A DNA stretch of 64,000 nucleotides from CAWAPS01 sp963783945 (GCA_963783945.1 CAWAPS010000032.1:124001-188000); one strand, 5' to 3'; numbered from the stretch's first letter, positions 52,777-61,165 are shown. The notes: generated by a model not told the origin, from the letters alone. Numbers and translations: made by a program.

Positions 52777-52903
52777 TCCGAGGCCGCTCCACGATCGGCG
52801 GCCGTCATCACCTCGACGTCCGGGCGGATCGAGCCGGTGTGGTCATGGTCAACCTCGGTGACGCTGGCGCGGTGGACGTTGGACGTGAGATCCGGCGACG
52901 CAT
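52773..52903 (-). pseudogene. panD: panD remnant (aspartate 1-decarboxylase, N-terminal part)
   Basis: Between panC and nadB a frame encodes SNVHRASVTEVDHDHTGSI followed by RPDVEVMTAADRG and a stop, matching the start of PanD (typically ...SKIHRATVT-ADL-Y-GSV). The self-cleavage pair Gly-Ser is present (H-T-G-S-I), but the 80-90 residues after it are missing. The likely start ATG 52903 (MRRR...) lies one base out of frame and would match MRRRM-LTS-NVHRA if one G were added in GGATCTC. The stop overlaps the nadB GTG. So the gene has a frameshift and a large 3' deletion, and should not yield an active decarboxylase. Confidence 0.65.
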
Positions 52904-52919
52904 GAAGGAAATCTCCCGT

Positions 52920-53798
52920 TCAGTCGGACGTCTGAGTGGCGGCTTGGACGTTGTCGATGATGCGGGCCCGGCCGATGCGAGCAGCCATCAGCAGCCGAAC
53001 CTCGCCCTGTACCCGTGCCGGTCGGGAGAGATGGACCGGGTCGGCGACCTCGGCGTAGTCGAGGGTGAAGAGGGGCTGGCGGGAGAGGGACCGGGCCATC
53101 TCTTCGACGACCCGCACCGGATCGGTGATCCCCTCGTCCTCCACCGCGCGCTTACCGGCGAGGAGGGCGTAGTAGAGGCTCGGGGCGGCCCGCCGCTCCT
53201 CCGTTGTCAGGTAGGCGTTCCGGCTCGACAAGGCCAGGCCATCGGGCTGGCGCACGGTCGGGCACCCCACTACTTCGACGGGCAGCGACAGGTCGGTCGC
53301 CATGCGCCGGATGACGACGAGCTGCTGGTAGTCCTTCTCGCCGAAATAGGCCCGGCACTCGCCGGTGAGTGAAAGCAGCTTGGCCACGATGGTGAGAACG
53401 CCCTCGAAGTGACCGGGCCTCGACGCCCCTTCCAGGGTCTCGGTCAATCCCTCCACCCGAACTGACGTGGCCGGCGGCTCCGGCCACAGCTCCTCGGTCG
53501 AGGGGGCGAACACCAGATGTGCCCCGGCGTCGGCCGCCGCCTCGCAATCGCTCGCCAGGTCGCGCGGGTAGGTGGCCAGATCCTCGGCGGGGCCGAACTG
53601 CAGGGGGTTCACGTAGTCGGTGACGGCGACCACATCGCAGTCGGCTGCCGCCCGCCTGATGAGCGACTTGTGCCCGGGATGCAACGCTCCCATGGTCGGC
53701 ACGAGGCCGACCCGCTGGCCGCGGGCGCGGCAGGCGTCCAGGGTCTTACGCCAGGCCGCAGCCTGCTGTACCAGTTCGAGGGTCATGGTGGGCCTCAC
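52920..53798 (-). CDS. panC: Pantoate--beta-alanine ligase
   Basis: 292 residues at the GTG start 53798; ATG 53786 (MTLELVQQ) is a close alternative. The PanC marks are V-P-T-M-G-A-L-H-P-G-H with the H-x-G-H nucleotide motif, NPLQFGPAEDLATYPRD, and Y-F-G-E-K-D-Y-Q-Q and ALSSRNAYLTTEER. It joins pantoate to beta-alanine with ATP. Beta-alanine normally comes from PanD, whose neighbouring gene here is broken. Separated from folK by 117 bp, which may hold a promoter for the panC-nadB-nadC-coaX-lysS operon. Confidence 0.95.
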   Translation of the reverse strand: MRPTMTLELVQQAAAWRKTLDACRARGQRVGLVPTMGALHPGHKSLIRRAAADCDVVAVTDYVNPLQFGPAEDLATYPRDLASDCEAAADAGAHLVFAPSTEELWPEPPATSVRVEGLTETLEGASRPGHFEGVLTIVAKLLSLTGECRAYFGEKDYQQLVVIRRMATDLSLPVEVVGCPTVRQPDGLALSSRNAYLTTEERRAAPSLYYALLAGKRAVEDEGITDPVRVVEEMARSLSRQPLFTLDYAEVADPVHLSRPARVQGEVRLLMAARIGRARIIDNVQAATQTSD

Positions 53799-53915
53799 GG
53801 ACGTTCCGGCCCCGGGGCGGGGTGCCGTTCGCTCCGTTTCATTCTAGTGGAGGAGGGTCGGATGCGGCGCGGGACGCGGCGGTCCTGGGCGGGTAGGGGC
53901 CCGGGGCGAGCCGGC

Positions 53916-54488
53916 TCAGAGGCTGCCAGCGGGCCGCACCCCCCGGGCCAGGTCAGAGGTCAGATGCCCGATCACCAGCTCGGGAGCCAGATCGGCGAGG
54001 GGTACGAGCACGAAGCCTCTCGACCACATCCGCGGGTGAGGGACGACCAGGTCCGGCTCATCGACCGTCTCGTCGCCGACGAGCAGGACGTCGACGTCGA
54101 GGGTTCTCGGCCCCCACCGCTCCACCCGGACCCGCTCCGCGGCCGCTTCCGCGGCCTGCGCAGCCGCCAGGAGCTCCCGAGGTGATCGAGTTGTCATGAG
54201 CTCGACCACGCAGTTCAGGTAGGCGCCCTGTCCAGGGCGACCGCCGACGGGATCGGTCTCGTAGAGCTGGGACACGGCAACGACGTCCGGTAGCTGTTTC
54301 ACCGCCGCCTCCAGGTAGGCCCGGCGGTCGCCCAAGTTCGACCCCATGGCCAGGAAGGCCCGGGTGGGGGTGCGGGGCCGGCGGCGCTCCTCCAGGGCGC
54401 TCTCCGCGGTCGGGGGCGGGGGGGCGTCGCCGGCGGGAGGGTGAGGCCGCCTCGAGGCCGGAGCCTGGTACTGGGGACGGCGGGTCAC
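53916..54488 (-). CDS. folK: 2-amino-4-hydroxy-6-hydroxymethyldihydropteridine diphosphokinase
   Basis: 190 residues, of which the first 40 are a Pro/Arg-rich, low-complexity extension absent from typical FolK. The enzyme body starts at F-L-A-M-G-S-N-L-G-D-R, with YETDPVGGRPGQGAYLNCVVEL and RWGPRTLDVDVLL (the ATP/pterin site). It transfers diphosphate from ATP to 6-hydroxymethyl-dihydropterin. Start overlaps the folB stop by four bases. Translation of the extension is supported only by the overlap; a start further in cannot be excluded. Confidence 0.94.
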   Translation of the reverse strand: MTRRPQYQAPASRRPHPPAGDAPPPPTAESALEERRRPRTPTRAFLAMGSNLGDRRAYLEAAVKQLPDVVAVSQLYETDPVGGRPGQGAYLNCVVELMTTRSPRELLAAAQAAEAAAERVRVERWGPRTLDVDVLLVGDETVDEPDLVVPHPRMWSRGFVLVPLADLAPELVIGHLTSDLARGVRPAGSL

Positions 54489-54946
54489 GAACCGCTTCTG
54501 GTCGAGGCCGCCTTCGAGCCCCGAGCGTGCGGATCCGGGGAGTCGTCGAGCTCGGAAGCGGTCCGGTGAATGGTGACGCCGACTGACTCCATCTCGAACG
54601 GGACGGGCGGGCGGACCTTGCGCACCGTCACCGACACTGCCGTGGCGACCAGGCCGGTCGACCTGACTGCGGTGGTTGCGGCCCGGGCGATGAGCTCCGC
54701 CAGCCTTTCGAGCAGGTCCACGTGCGGGCCGGCGATAACGGCCAAGGCAGCCGACCCGACGGCGGCGTAGTCCGCGGTGTCGGCCAGGTCATCGCTTCGG
54801 CCGGCGGCTCGCAGGTCGATCTGCACGTCGAGGTCGACCTCGAAGGGCTGAGCCCGCGCCTGCTCCTCTGCGAGCAGGCCATGAGTGCCGACCGCCCGCA
54901 TGCCCCGCAACTCGATCCGGTCGGGCGGGCCGGTCGGGTCGTTCAC
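54485..54946 (-). CDS. folB: Dihydroneopterin aldolase
   Basis: 153 residues. Motifs of FolB: IELRGMRAVGTHGLLAEEQARAQPFEVDLDV near the start, DDLADTADYAAV, and SVTVRKVRPPVPFEMESVGVTIHR at the end. The catalytic Lys lies in V-R-K-V-R-P-P. It cleaves dihydroneopterin to 6-hydroxymethyl-dihydropterin. A 30-residue tail (SELDDSPDPHARGSKAAS) is unusual. The start overlaps the preceding phosphatase-like gene by four bases and the stop overlaps folK. Confidence 0.94.
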   Translation of the reverse strand: MNDPTGPPDRIELRGMRAVGTHGLLAEEQARAQPFEVDLDVQIDLRAAGRSDDLADTADYAAVGSAALAVIAGPHVDLLERLAELIARAATTAVRSTGLVATAVSVTVRKVRPPVPFEMESVGVTIHRTASELDDSPDPHARGSKAASTRSGS

Positions 54947-55470
54947 TCAGCTCCCATACGGACGGGCGTGGATCCGGCCAGGTTGGGGGCGATGGCCACC
55001 AGCTCGCGGCCGGGCGGACCCATCTGCCGGCCCAGGATCTTCTCGACCACGGCGATGGCCTTGGGCCCGCTCGGCACCATCCCGGACCAGCGCAGGTAGC
55101 CCGCGACGACGCCCATCAGGCGGTCCCCCAGTTCCTCCTGGTGGACCAGGATCCGCTCCCCGGCTGACATCCACAGCTTCAGGTGGGCGTACAGATCGGC
55201 CATGACCGTCGCCGGGTCGTCGTGAGGGCCGAACGGGAGATGGGACCACGTCACACCGAGCTCGTCGTAGGCATGAAGGTTGTGCGGCGACGGCAACAGG
55301 GACACGATCCTGGTAAAGCCCTCACCTCGAAGCCAGAGGATCTCCTCGTGGCGGCGGACCTTTCGATGGTTGCGGGCGTACCCGCCCGGGCGTTCGCTGA
55401 CAGCCAGGCGCCCCTTGATGATCCAGGCGAAAAACCGGGGCGGTATCCCCTTGGCCCACTTACCCTTCAA
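54943..55470 (-). CDS. Dual-specificity-phosphatase-like protein lacking the catalytic Cys
   Basis: 175 residues. N-terminal WIIKGRLAVSERPGG and a beta strand FTRIVSLLPS, then L-G-V-T-W-S-H-L-P-F with G-P-H-D-D-P, and later I-L-V-H-Q-E-E-L-G-D-R (about 107-117), have the order of a Cys-phosphatase fold. The signature H-C-x5-R is H110-Q111-x5-R117: spacing kept, Cys replaced by Gln. Phosphatase activity is therefore unlikely. It overlaps folP by 11 bases and folB by four, so it is translated with the folate enzymes; a regulatory or scaffold role is plausible but not shown. Confidence 0.7.
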   Translation of the reverse strand: MKGKWAKGIPPRFFAWIIKGRLAVSERPGGYARNHRKVRRHEEILWLRGEGFTRIVSLLPSPHNLHAYDELGVTWSHLPFGPHDDPATVMADLYAHLKLWMSAGERILVHQEELGDRLMGVVAGYLRWSGMVPSGPKAIAVVEKILGRQMGPPGRELVAIAPNLAGSTPVRMGAE

Positions 55471-56281
55471 GTCGCACCTCCGCGGTCACGGGTGCGTTGG
55501 CTGCCGGCCGGCCTCCGCAGGCTAGATAGACGGCCTGGGCGGCGGGGCGGACGTCGTGGACCCGCACCATGTCGACGCCGTGGTTTATCGCCCAGGCCGT
55601 GGTGGCGGCCGTCGGAGCGAGCCGGTGCGCGGCCGGAGAGGCGGTTCCGAGCGAATCGGGGTTGAGGATGCCCAGGAACGACTTGCGGCTGGTCCCGAGC
55701 ACGACCGGCCAGCCGGTCCGCACGAGCACGTCGAGGTGGTTGAGGAGCAGCAGGTTGTGCTGAACCGCCTTGCCGAAACCGATTCCAGGATCAATCCATA
55801 TCTCGCTGACGCCGGAGGCCCGGGCCAGAGCGGCCCGCTCGACCAGGTAGTCGCGTACCTCCGACACGACATCACGGTAGTGGGCGTGCTGCTGCATCAC
55901 CGTCGGATCGGCCGGCATGTGCATGGCGACCCACCCGGCGCCTGTTTCAGCGGCCACCCGCCAGAGGGTGGCCGACACGTCGTTGATGATGGTGGCCCCG
56001 GCGGCCACGGCGGCGCGGGCAACCGGTTCCTTGCGGGTGTCGATCGATACCCTGACATCACCGGCCAGCGCCTCGATGACGGGGAGGACGCGGCGCTTCT
56101 CTTCGTCGAGGGGTACGGGAAAGGCCCCGGGTCGGGTGGACTCACCGCCGATGTCGACGACCTCGGCTCCTTCGGCGATCAGGTCGTGACCATGGGCAAT
56201 GGCTGCCGCCGGGTCGAGCCACAGTCCTCCGTCGGAGAAAGAGTCGGGCGTCACGTTCAAGACGCCCATCACCCTGGCCAC
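55460..56281 (-). CDS. folP: Dihydropteroate synthase
   Basis: 273 residues. The pterin-binding loops are M-G-V-L-N-V-T-P-D-S-F-S-D-G-G at the N terminus, GAEVVDIGGESTRPGA, and V-S-I-D-T-R-K and IINDVSA further on; I-W-I-D-P-G-I-G-F-G-K and V-L-G-T-S-R-K-S-F are also present. It joins 6-hydroxymethyl-dihydropterin diphosphate with 4-aminobenzoate; sulfonamides target this enzyme. The ATG (56281) is 119 bp after the folE stop, so a promoter may lie there. The stop overlaps the phosphatase-like gene. Confidence 0.96.
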   Translation of the reverse strand: MARVMGVLNVTPDSFSDGGLWLDPAAAIAHGHDLIAEGAEVVDIGGESTRPGAFPVPLDEEKRRVLPVIEALAGDVRVSIDTRKEPVARAAVAAGATIINDVSATLWRVAAETGAGWVAMHMPADPTVMQQHAHYRDVVSEVRDYLVERAALARASGVSEIWIDPGIGFGKAVQHNLLLLNHLDVLVRTGWPVVLGTSRKSFLGILNPDSLGTASPAAHRLAPTAATTAWAINHGVDMVRVHDVRPAAQAVYLACGGRPAANAPVTAEVRLEG

Positions 56282-56400
56282 GGCGTCAGAGTACAGCCAC
56301 GGGACCGCAAGGAACCGCCGTGGCCGCGGGCCAGACCAGTTCAGCGGTCAGGACTCCGGAGCAGGGTATGCGGCCACCCTCCGGGCGTGGCGGTCCGGCC

Positions 56401-57105
56401 TCAGCGGCCCCCGTGGATGAAGCTCATGGCCTCGCTTCGAGCCGCCGGGCTGTCGCGCATGAGTCCGCGAACGGCCGAGGTGACGGTCAGGGTGCCCGGC
56501 TTGCGGACCCCTCGCATGGACATGCACAGGTGCTCGGCCTCGACCACGACCAGCACCCCGCGGGGCGCCAGCACATCCTCGAGGCGATCGGCGACCTGAG
56601 TGGTGAGCCGCTCCTGGACCTGGGGTCGCCGGCTGAACCCGTCGATGAGCCGGGCCAGCTTGGAGAGTCCGGTGATCCGTCCGTCATCATTCGGGATGTA
56701 GGCCACGTGGGCCTTGCCGAGCCAGGGGACCAGATGGTGCTCGCAGACACTGAAGATGGGGATGTCCTTGACCATCACCATCTCGTCGTGATCCGCCTCG
56801 AACATCACGGACAGATGCTCCCCGGGATCCTCACCGAGCCCGGAGAAGATCTCCTCGTACATTCTGGCCACCCGCCGGGGAGTGTCTACCAGCCCGTCGC
56901 GTTCGGGGTCCTCGCCGATGGCTACGAGTATCTCCCGCACCGCCCGCTCGATGCGGGGCAGGTCCATCCGGTGCAGGGACCCGTTCTCGGAGCCGTCCAG
57001 TACCGGATCTTCGGGAAAAAGTCCGGCACGCACCTCATCCACGGACCGGCCGGAATTCGACGACCGGCCTGTGTCGTGGCCACCTGCCGCTGGGATCAGA
57101 CTCAT
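56401..57105 (-). CDS. folE: GTP cyclohydrolase I
   Basis: 234 residues; the first 45 are a Gly/Ser-rich extension. The zinc and catalytic site is S-V-C-E-H-H-L-V-P-W (Cys121), G-K-A-H-V-A-Y-I-P, and later A-E-H-L-C-M-S-M-R-G-V. It converts GTP to 7,8-dihydroneopterin triphosphate, the first step to folate. The ATG overlaps the hpt stop by four bases. In many actinobacteria ftsH lies between hpt and folE; here there is none. Confidence 0.96.
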   Translation of the reverse strand: MSLIPAAGGHDTGRSSNSGRSVDEVRAGLFPEDPVLDGSENGSLHRMDLPRIERAVREILVAIGEDPERDGLVDTPRRVARMYEEIFSGLGEDPGEHLSVMFEADHDEMVMVKDIPIFSVCEHHLVPWLGKAHVAYIPNDDGRITGLSKLARLIDGFSRRPQVQERLTTQVADRLEDVLAPRGVLVVVEAEHLCMSMRGVRKPGTLTVTSAVRGLMRDSPAARSEAMSFIHGGR

Positions 57106-57743
57106 GAGCGCCCCAAGATAGCGGCGGTCCGGCCACTACCGGAAGCGTTGTAAGTGGCGATGAAGGGCAGGTTCCGGAACCGCTCGGCGACATCCAGTCC
57201 GTAGCCGATGACGAATTCGGGCGGGATCCGGAAACCTTCGTAGGCCAGATTTAGGTCGACGGACTGCAGACCTTCTTTCACCAGAAGAGCTACCACCTCG
57301 AGCGACGCCGGGTGGCGGGCCGCGAGATTTCTCCGGAGATACGAAAGGGTCAGGCCTGAGTCGACGATGTCCTCGACGATCAGGACGTGGCGATCGGTGA
57401 GATCTATATCCAGGTCCTTGACGATCCTGACCACACCGCTCGTATGGGTCGAGCTGCCATAGGACGACACGGCCATGAAATCGAGCTCGACCGGGAGGTT
57501 GATGCACCGGGCCAGGTCCGACAGGAAAAAACACGCGCCCTTCAACACCCCGACCAGGAGCGGCGGCCGGCCCGCGTAATCGGCTGTGATCTTTTCCCCC
57601 AGCTCCCGGACCCGCTGGCGCAGATCGGCTTCCTCCACCACCACCCTGCCGATATGCGAATCGAGGAGAAACTCAACCGTGGGGACGAACCCGCTGTCTG
57701 TGGTCGGATCGTCGGCGCCGTCTCGATCCTTACCCTCGATCAT
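57102..57743 (-). CDS. hpt: Hypoxanthine phosphoribosyltransferase
   Basis: 213 residues; about 25 extra residues at the N terminus. PRPP loop V-L-I-V-E-D-I-V-D-S-G-L-T-L and pyrophosphate loop L-V-G-V-L-K-G-A-C-F-F, then D-F-M-A-V-S-S-Y-G, are the HPRT marks. It salvages hypoxanthine and guanine to nucleotides. The start overlaps the tilS stop by four bases, as in the widespread tilS-hpt pair. Confidence 0.95.
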   Translation of the reverse strand: MIEGKDRDGADDPTTDSGFVPTVEFLLDSHIGRVVVEEADLRQRVRELGEKITADYAGRPPLLVGVLKGACFFLSDLARCINLPVELDFMAVSSYGSSTHTSGVVRIVKDLDIDLTDRHVLIVEDIVDSGLTLSYLRRNLAARHPASLEVVALLVKEGLQSVDLNLAYEGFRIPPEFVIGYGLDVAERFRNLPFIATYNASGSGRTAAILGRS

Positions 57744-58831
57744 GCAGGACCGACACTAGCGGCAGCGATGTGCAGCCTCCCGCGGCTGCGAACCACCCGG
57801 CGTCCCCCCTCGAGCTCGCAGGCCCGGACGGTGCCCCGGGCGACGGCCAGCACCCGGGCCACTTCGGCAAGAGAGGGAGGATGGGATTCGGGGTCGGGAA
57901 AGGCATCCGCTGAGCGAAGCCAGCGCCGAACCGCCCGCTGGGCCAGGGGCGGCGGAGCCTGGCGCAACGCCTTGACGTCAGTTGCGTCGATCCCGGCCGC
58001 CATCTCGTCCAGCAGGAAGGCATCTCCGGCAAGAACGGCGGCCTGGCGGGCCAGGACCGGCACCACGTCGCGAGCCGCCACGTCGCACAGGAGGGGCAGG
58101 ACCTCGGCCCGCACCCGATTGCGCCGGAAACGGGGGTCCTGATTGCTCGGGTCGATCAGCGGGCGAAGCCCGAACTCAGAACAAAGCTCGCCGGTCTCGG
58201 TGCGCCGTAGAGAGAGAAGGGGGCGGTGGGGTCTCCCATACCCGGTCGCCTTCATGCCGGCGAGGCCGTCCAAGCCGGCGCCGCGCAGCACATTCAGCAG
58301 TACGGTCTCGGCCTGGTCGTCCATGGTGTGGCCCGTCATGACACCGGACGGCAGGACCCCGTACCGGGCCCGACGGGCCCGGGCTTCGAGATCGGGGCCA
58401 GGAGGGACCACAACCGACCGTCTGGCGAAGCCGAAGCCGAAATGGCGGGCGGCCTGGGCCACCGCGTCGGATTCGGCAGCCGACCCCGGTCTCAGACCAT
58501 GGTCGACGTGGACGGCGGTGCCGGCCAGCCCCGCCCGTGCCGCCAGCACCAGGAGGGCCAGGGAGTCCGGTCCACCCGAGACGGCCAGGGTGACCGGGCC
58601 GGCTGACGGGTCTGGAAAGTGGCAGCGGGCGAGGAGGCGGTCGGCCAGGTCGGAAGAGGCGGCGGGCGCTGAGATGCTGGCGCCAGAGACATCGGCGCCC
58701 GCGCCAGAGACGCGGCCTGGGGCGGTGACGGGCCCGGGCTCGCCGTCAGTTGCGCCCTTACCGCCGAGGGCCTTCTCGGCCCGGCGCTCCTGCCCGGGTT
58801 CTCGATCCGAGCCGGGCCCGGCGCCCGGCAT
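57740..58831 (-). CDS. tilS: tRNA(Ile)-lysidine synthetase
   Basis: 363 residues from ATG 58831, overlapping the metalloprotease stop by one base (TGATG). The first 70 residues are a low-complexity Ala/Gly/Pro linker. The PP-loop ATP motif S-G-G-P-D-S-L-A starts the enzyme, followed by V-H-V-D-H-G-L-R-P and TGHTMDDQAETVLLNVLRG, and N-R-V-R-A-E-V-L-P-L-L for tRNA binding. It modifies C34 of tRNA-Ile to lysidine. A longer upstream open frame overlaps the metalloprotease and is not credible. Confidence 0.93.
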   Translation of the reverse strand: MPGAGPGSDREPGQERRAEKALGGKGATDGEPGPVTAPGRVSGAGADVSGASISAPAASSDLADRLLARCHFPDPSAGPVTLAVSGGPDSLALLVLAARAGLAGTAVHVDHGLRPGSAAESDAVAQAARHFGFGFARRSVVVPPGPDLEARARRARYGVLPSGVMTGHTMDDQAETVLLNVLRGAGLDGLAGMKATGYGRPHRPLLSLRRTETGELCSEFGLRPLIDPSNQDPRFRRNRVRAEVLPLLCDVAARDVVPVLARQAAVLAGDAFLLDEMAAGIDATDVKALRQAPPPLAQRAVRRWLRSADAFPDPESHPPSLAEVARVLAVARGTVRACELEGGRRVVRSRGRLHIAAASVGPA

Positions 58832-59922
58832 CAGCCGGCCGAAACCGGCTGACCGTTGGTCGCGGCCCGGCTGATCCAGTCGGCCGGAGTGCGAATCTCG
58901 GACCAGCTCGGCAGCCATTCCGGGCCCTCCCACACCTTGGTGAGCAGCTTCGGACCCCCGGCCTTTTCCACCGCCTCGATGAATTGCTCGCCCTGCTCGT
59001 ACTGGCGAAGCTTGGCGTCGAGGCCGATCAGCACGCTCAGAAGCTTGGTCGCCCCGCGCTGGCGTCGCCGCTCGCGCAACACCTGGCTGAAGTGGGCGGC
59101 GCTGGGGATGCGATCGGAACCGGCGCGGTCCATGGTGATGTCGCCGTGCCCTTCGAGCAGGCTCATCATTCCGCCGATCTCCTGAATGGCGGCATGCTGC
59201 TCGGGGGAGGCGATCAGGGAGATCAGTCCGCCTTCGTCGAGCGGGTTGTGGCCGGCCCGGTAGCTCTCGAGGGAACGCTGCAACGCCTGCATGAGTTGCT
59301 TGGGATCGGGATCGAACCCGCCCATGGTCCGTTCGATGAGCGAAAGGAAATGGCCCCGGATCCACGGTACTCCGGTGAACTGAGCCCGGTGGGTGACCTC
59401 ATGGATGGCCAACCACAAGCGGAACTCGCCCGGGTCGAATCCGTGTCTCCGTTCGATGGACACGATGTTCGGACCGACGTAATAGACGATGTCCTGGTCT
59501 TCGGGGTTCTCGTCCTCGATGATCAACTGGTCGTACTGGCCGAGGACGCGGGTCGACATCCATCCGAGCACCAGGCCGACCTCGGCGCCGGCCATCTGCC
59601 TCGACAGCTTGACGGGCACCGGGCTCCACCGGCTGGCCTCGTCAACCCGAGCCTCGAGCTTGTCGATCACCGGGCGAAGCAGACGCTGGAACGACGCCAC
59701 ATTGGCGTCCACCCACTGCACCCGGTCCGCCACCCGGGCCCGTGCCGGCCCGACCAGGGATCTCAGTCCAGTCTCCGCCTCGACCAGATCCTCCGCCTGG
59801 GCGGTGAACTCCTCGAAGTCCGACTCGAGGGAACGCCGCTCGTATTCGGTGAGCGACTCCTGCTGGCGGGCGACCCGCGACGCCACGTTCGCCGCCGTCT
59901 GCCACGAAATGACTTCAGCCAT
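58831..59922 (-). CDS. DUF2342-type zinc-dependent metalloprotease
   Basis: 363 residues from ATG 59922 (MAEVISWQTAANVASRVARQ); the open frame further upstream is not protein-like. Motif H-E-V-T-H at 174-178 is the HExxH zinc-site, and E-G-H-G-D later likely adds the third ligand. Family annotation is zinc-dependent metalloprotease (once called coenzyme F420 biosynthesis-associated), widespread in actinobacteria next to tilS, with no proven substrate. It overlaps tilS, hence translational coupling. Confidence 0.9.
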   Translation of the reverse strand: MAEVISWQTAANVASRVARQQESLTEYERRSLESDFEEFTAQAEDLVEAETGLRSLVGPARARVADRVQWVDANVASFQRLLRPVIDKLEARVDEASRWSPVPVKLSRQMAGAEVGLVLGWMSTRVLGQYDQLIIEDENPEDQDIVYYVGPNIVSIERRHGFDPGEFRLWLAIHEVTHRAQFTGVPWIRGHFLSLIERTMGGFDPDPKQLMQALQRSLESYRAGHNPLDEGGLISLIASPEQHAAIQEIGGMMSLLEGHGDITMDRAGSDRIPSAAHFSQVLRERRRQRGATKLLSVLIGLDAKLRQYEQGEQFIEAVEKAGGPKLLTKVWEGPEWLPSWSEIRTPADWISRAATNGQPVSAG

Positions 59923-60046
59923 ACCAGTGCCGCCCGGGCATGGCGCATGGTACCGCCGAGCGACCGTCACCCGTCGCGGCCCGCCCCTCATTTGTTTTCG
60001 CCCGCTGGTTGCCGCGCCGCCGCCAACCCGCCGCCAGCGTGGCCAA

Positions 60047-60238
60047 TCAGGCGATCTTCTTGCCGCGCGTACGAGGTACCGCCATCGGCTCGTGGAGGTA
60101 GCAGTACTTACCGTTGTTGTACATCGACAGCCTGGTGTCGCACCCAGGCTCGCGACATGTCCGCCCCTTGCCGAACGACCGGGACGGCCGCTCGCTACCA
60201 CTCAGGGTGTGCCCTCCAAGAGATCGCTCACTCATCAC
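60047..60238 (-). CDS. Small Cys/His protein conserved in actinobacteria
   Basis: 63 residues. C-R-E-P-G-C-D-T-R-L-S followed by Y-N-N-G-K-Y-C-Y-L-H-E-P forms a C-x4-C...C-x2-H pattern that should bind zinc. Two methionines at the start (60238, 60235) are equivalent. Similar short proteins are found near sigR/anti-sigma genes in actinobacteria, but I cannot name a function. It follows rsrA by 39 bp, and may be a third gene of that operon. Confidence 0.6.
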   Translation of the reverse strand: MMSERSLGGHTLSGSERPSRSFGKGRTCREPGCDTRLSMYNNGKYCYLHEPMAVPRTRGKKIA

Positions 60239-60277
60239 TACCCCTTAACGCCGAAGACCCGATTTGTGTTCCCTTGC

Positions 60278-60574
60278 CTATACGGTCCCTTGCTCGTGTT
60301 CGGATGCCTTGGCCAGAACTTCCGCCACCTTGATCCGCAAGCTTTCGGGAACCTGGTCTCGGCAGCAACGCGCTACCAGCACCTTCAGTTCGGCCTCGAA
60401 GTCGAACGCCTCCAGGCACGGAGAGCACTCGTCCAAGTGGCGCTGGATGGCCCGTCGTCGCTCGGGGGTCAACTCACCGTCGAGGTAGTGGTAGAGGGTC
60501 CTGAGCGCGGCCTCGCACTCCCCTCCACCTACCAGGTCACCAACGTCGTATTTGGGGTCTGACTGTCCGTCCAT
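60278..60574 (-). CDS. rsrA: Zinc-binding anti-sigma factor (RsrA/RshA family)
   Basis: 98 residues. The ZAS motif is H-L-D-E-C-S-P-C (H-x3-C-x2-C) with an upstream C-E-A-A-L, and helix segment LYHYLDGELTPERRRAIQRHLDEC, typical of anti-sigma factors. Under thiol oxidation the zinc is lost and the sigma factor is freed. It starts 9 bp after the sigR stop, so it is co-expressed with its target. C-terminal part (CCRDQVPESLRIKVAEVL) fits family members in mycothiol-making bacteria. Confidence 0.9.
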   Translation of the reverse strand: MDGQSDPKYDVGDLVGGGECEAALRTLYHYLDGELTPERRRAIQRHLDECSPCLEAFDFEAELKVLVARCCRDQVPESLRIKVAEVLAKASEHEQGTV

Positions 60575-60583
60575 GTGAGCGCT

Positions 60584-61165
60584 TCAGCTAGGTGTCTCGC
60601 CGGCCGTACCGACCAGGCCTCGTTGCTGTCCAAAATCGTGCAACGTCTTCTGCAGCGCTCTTCTTCCGCGATGTAGCCGACTCATGACCGTTCCTATCGG
60701 AATATCGAGGATCTCGGCGATCTCCTTGTAGGAGAATCCCTCGACGTCAGCGAGGAGAACGGCCATCCGGAACTGCTCCGGCAGGGCCTCTACCGCCTCT
60801 TTGACCTCACTTTCTGTGAAGTGCTCGAGGACCTCCTCCTCCGCGCTCCGGCCGGCGCTCACCGCTTCGAGCCCGCCCAGCCGGCGGTACAGGTACAGGT
60901 CCTCGACGTCGTCGAGCTCGGTCTGCTCCGGCCGGCGCCGGCGGGCTCGGTAGGAGTTGATGAAGGTGTTGGTCAGGATGCGGTACAGCCAGGCCTTGAG
61001 GTTGGTGCCCTCCTTGAACGACCCGAACGCCCGGTAAGCCTTGAGGTAGGTCTCCTGCACCAGATCCTCGGCGTCGGCCGGGTTGCGCGTCATACGAAGG
61101 GCCGCGCTGTAAAGGGACCCCATGTACTCCATTGCCAGGTCTGCGAACTGGGCCTGGTCGGCCAT
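60584..61165 (-). CDS. sigR: ECF RNA polymerase sigma factor, SigR/SigH type
   Basis: 193 residues. Sigma region 2 is LYSAALRMTRNPADAEDLVQETYLKAYRAFGSF and NLKAWLYRILTNTFINSYR; region 4 is VEALPEQFRMAVLLADVEGFSYKEIAEILDIPIGTVMSRLHRGRRALQ. These match the disulfide-stress sigma factors SigR/SigH, which switch on thioredoxin and mycothiol genes. A typical autoregulatory GGAAT-GTT promoter was not found by eye in 61166-61373. Divergent from gpsA. Confidence 0.93.
   Translation of the reverse strand: MADQAQFADLAMEYMGSLYSAALRMTRNPADAEDLVQETYLKAYRAFGSFKEGTNLKAWLYRILTNTFINSYRARRRRPEQTELDDVEDLYLYRRLGGLEAVSAGRSAEEEVLEHFTESEVKEAVEALPEQFRMAVLLADVEGFSYKEIAEILDIPIGTVMSRLHRGRRALQKTLHDFGQQRGLVGTAGETPS

Noticed and set aside
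58750..60333. 527-residue plus-strand frame opposite the DUF2342 metalloprotease
   Set aside because: Antisense shadow; the minus-strand gene has HExxH and a conserved start.
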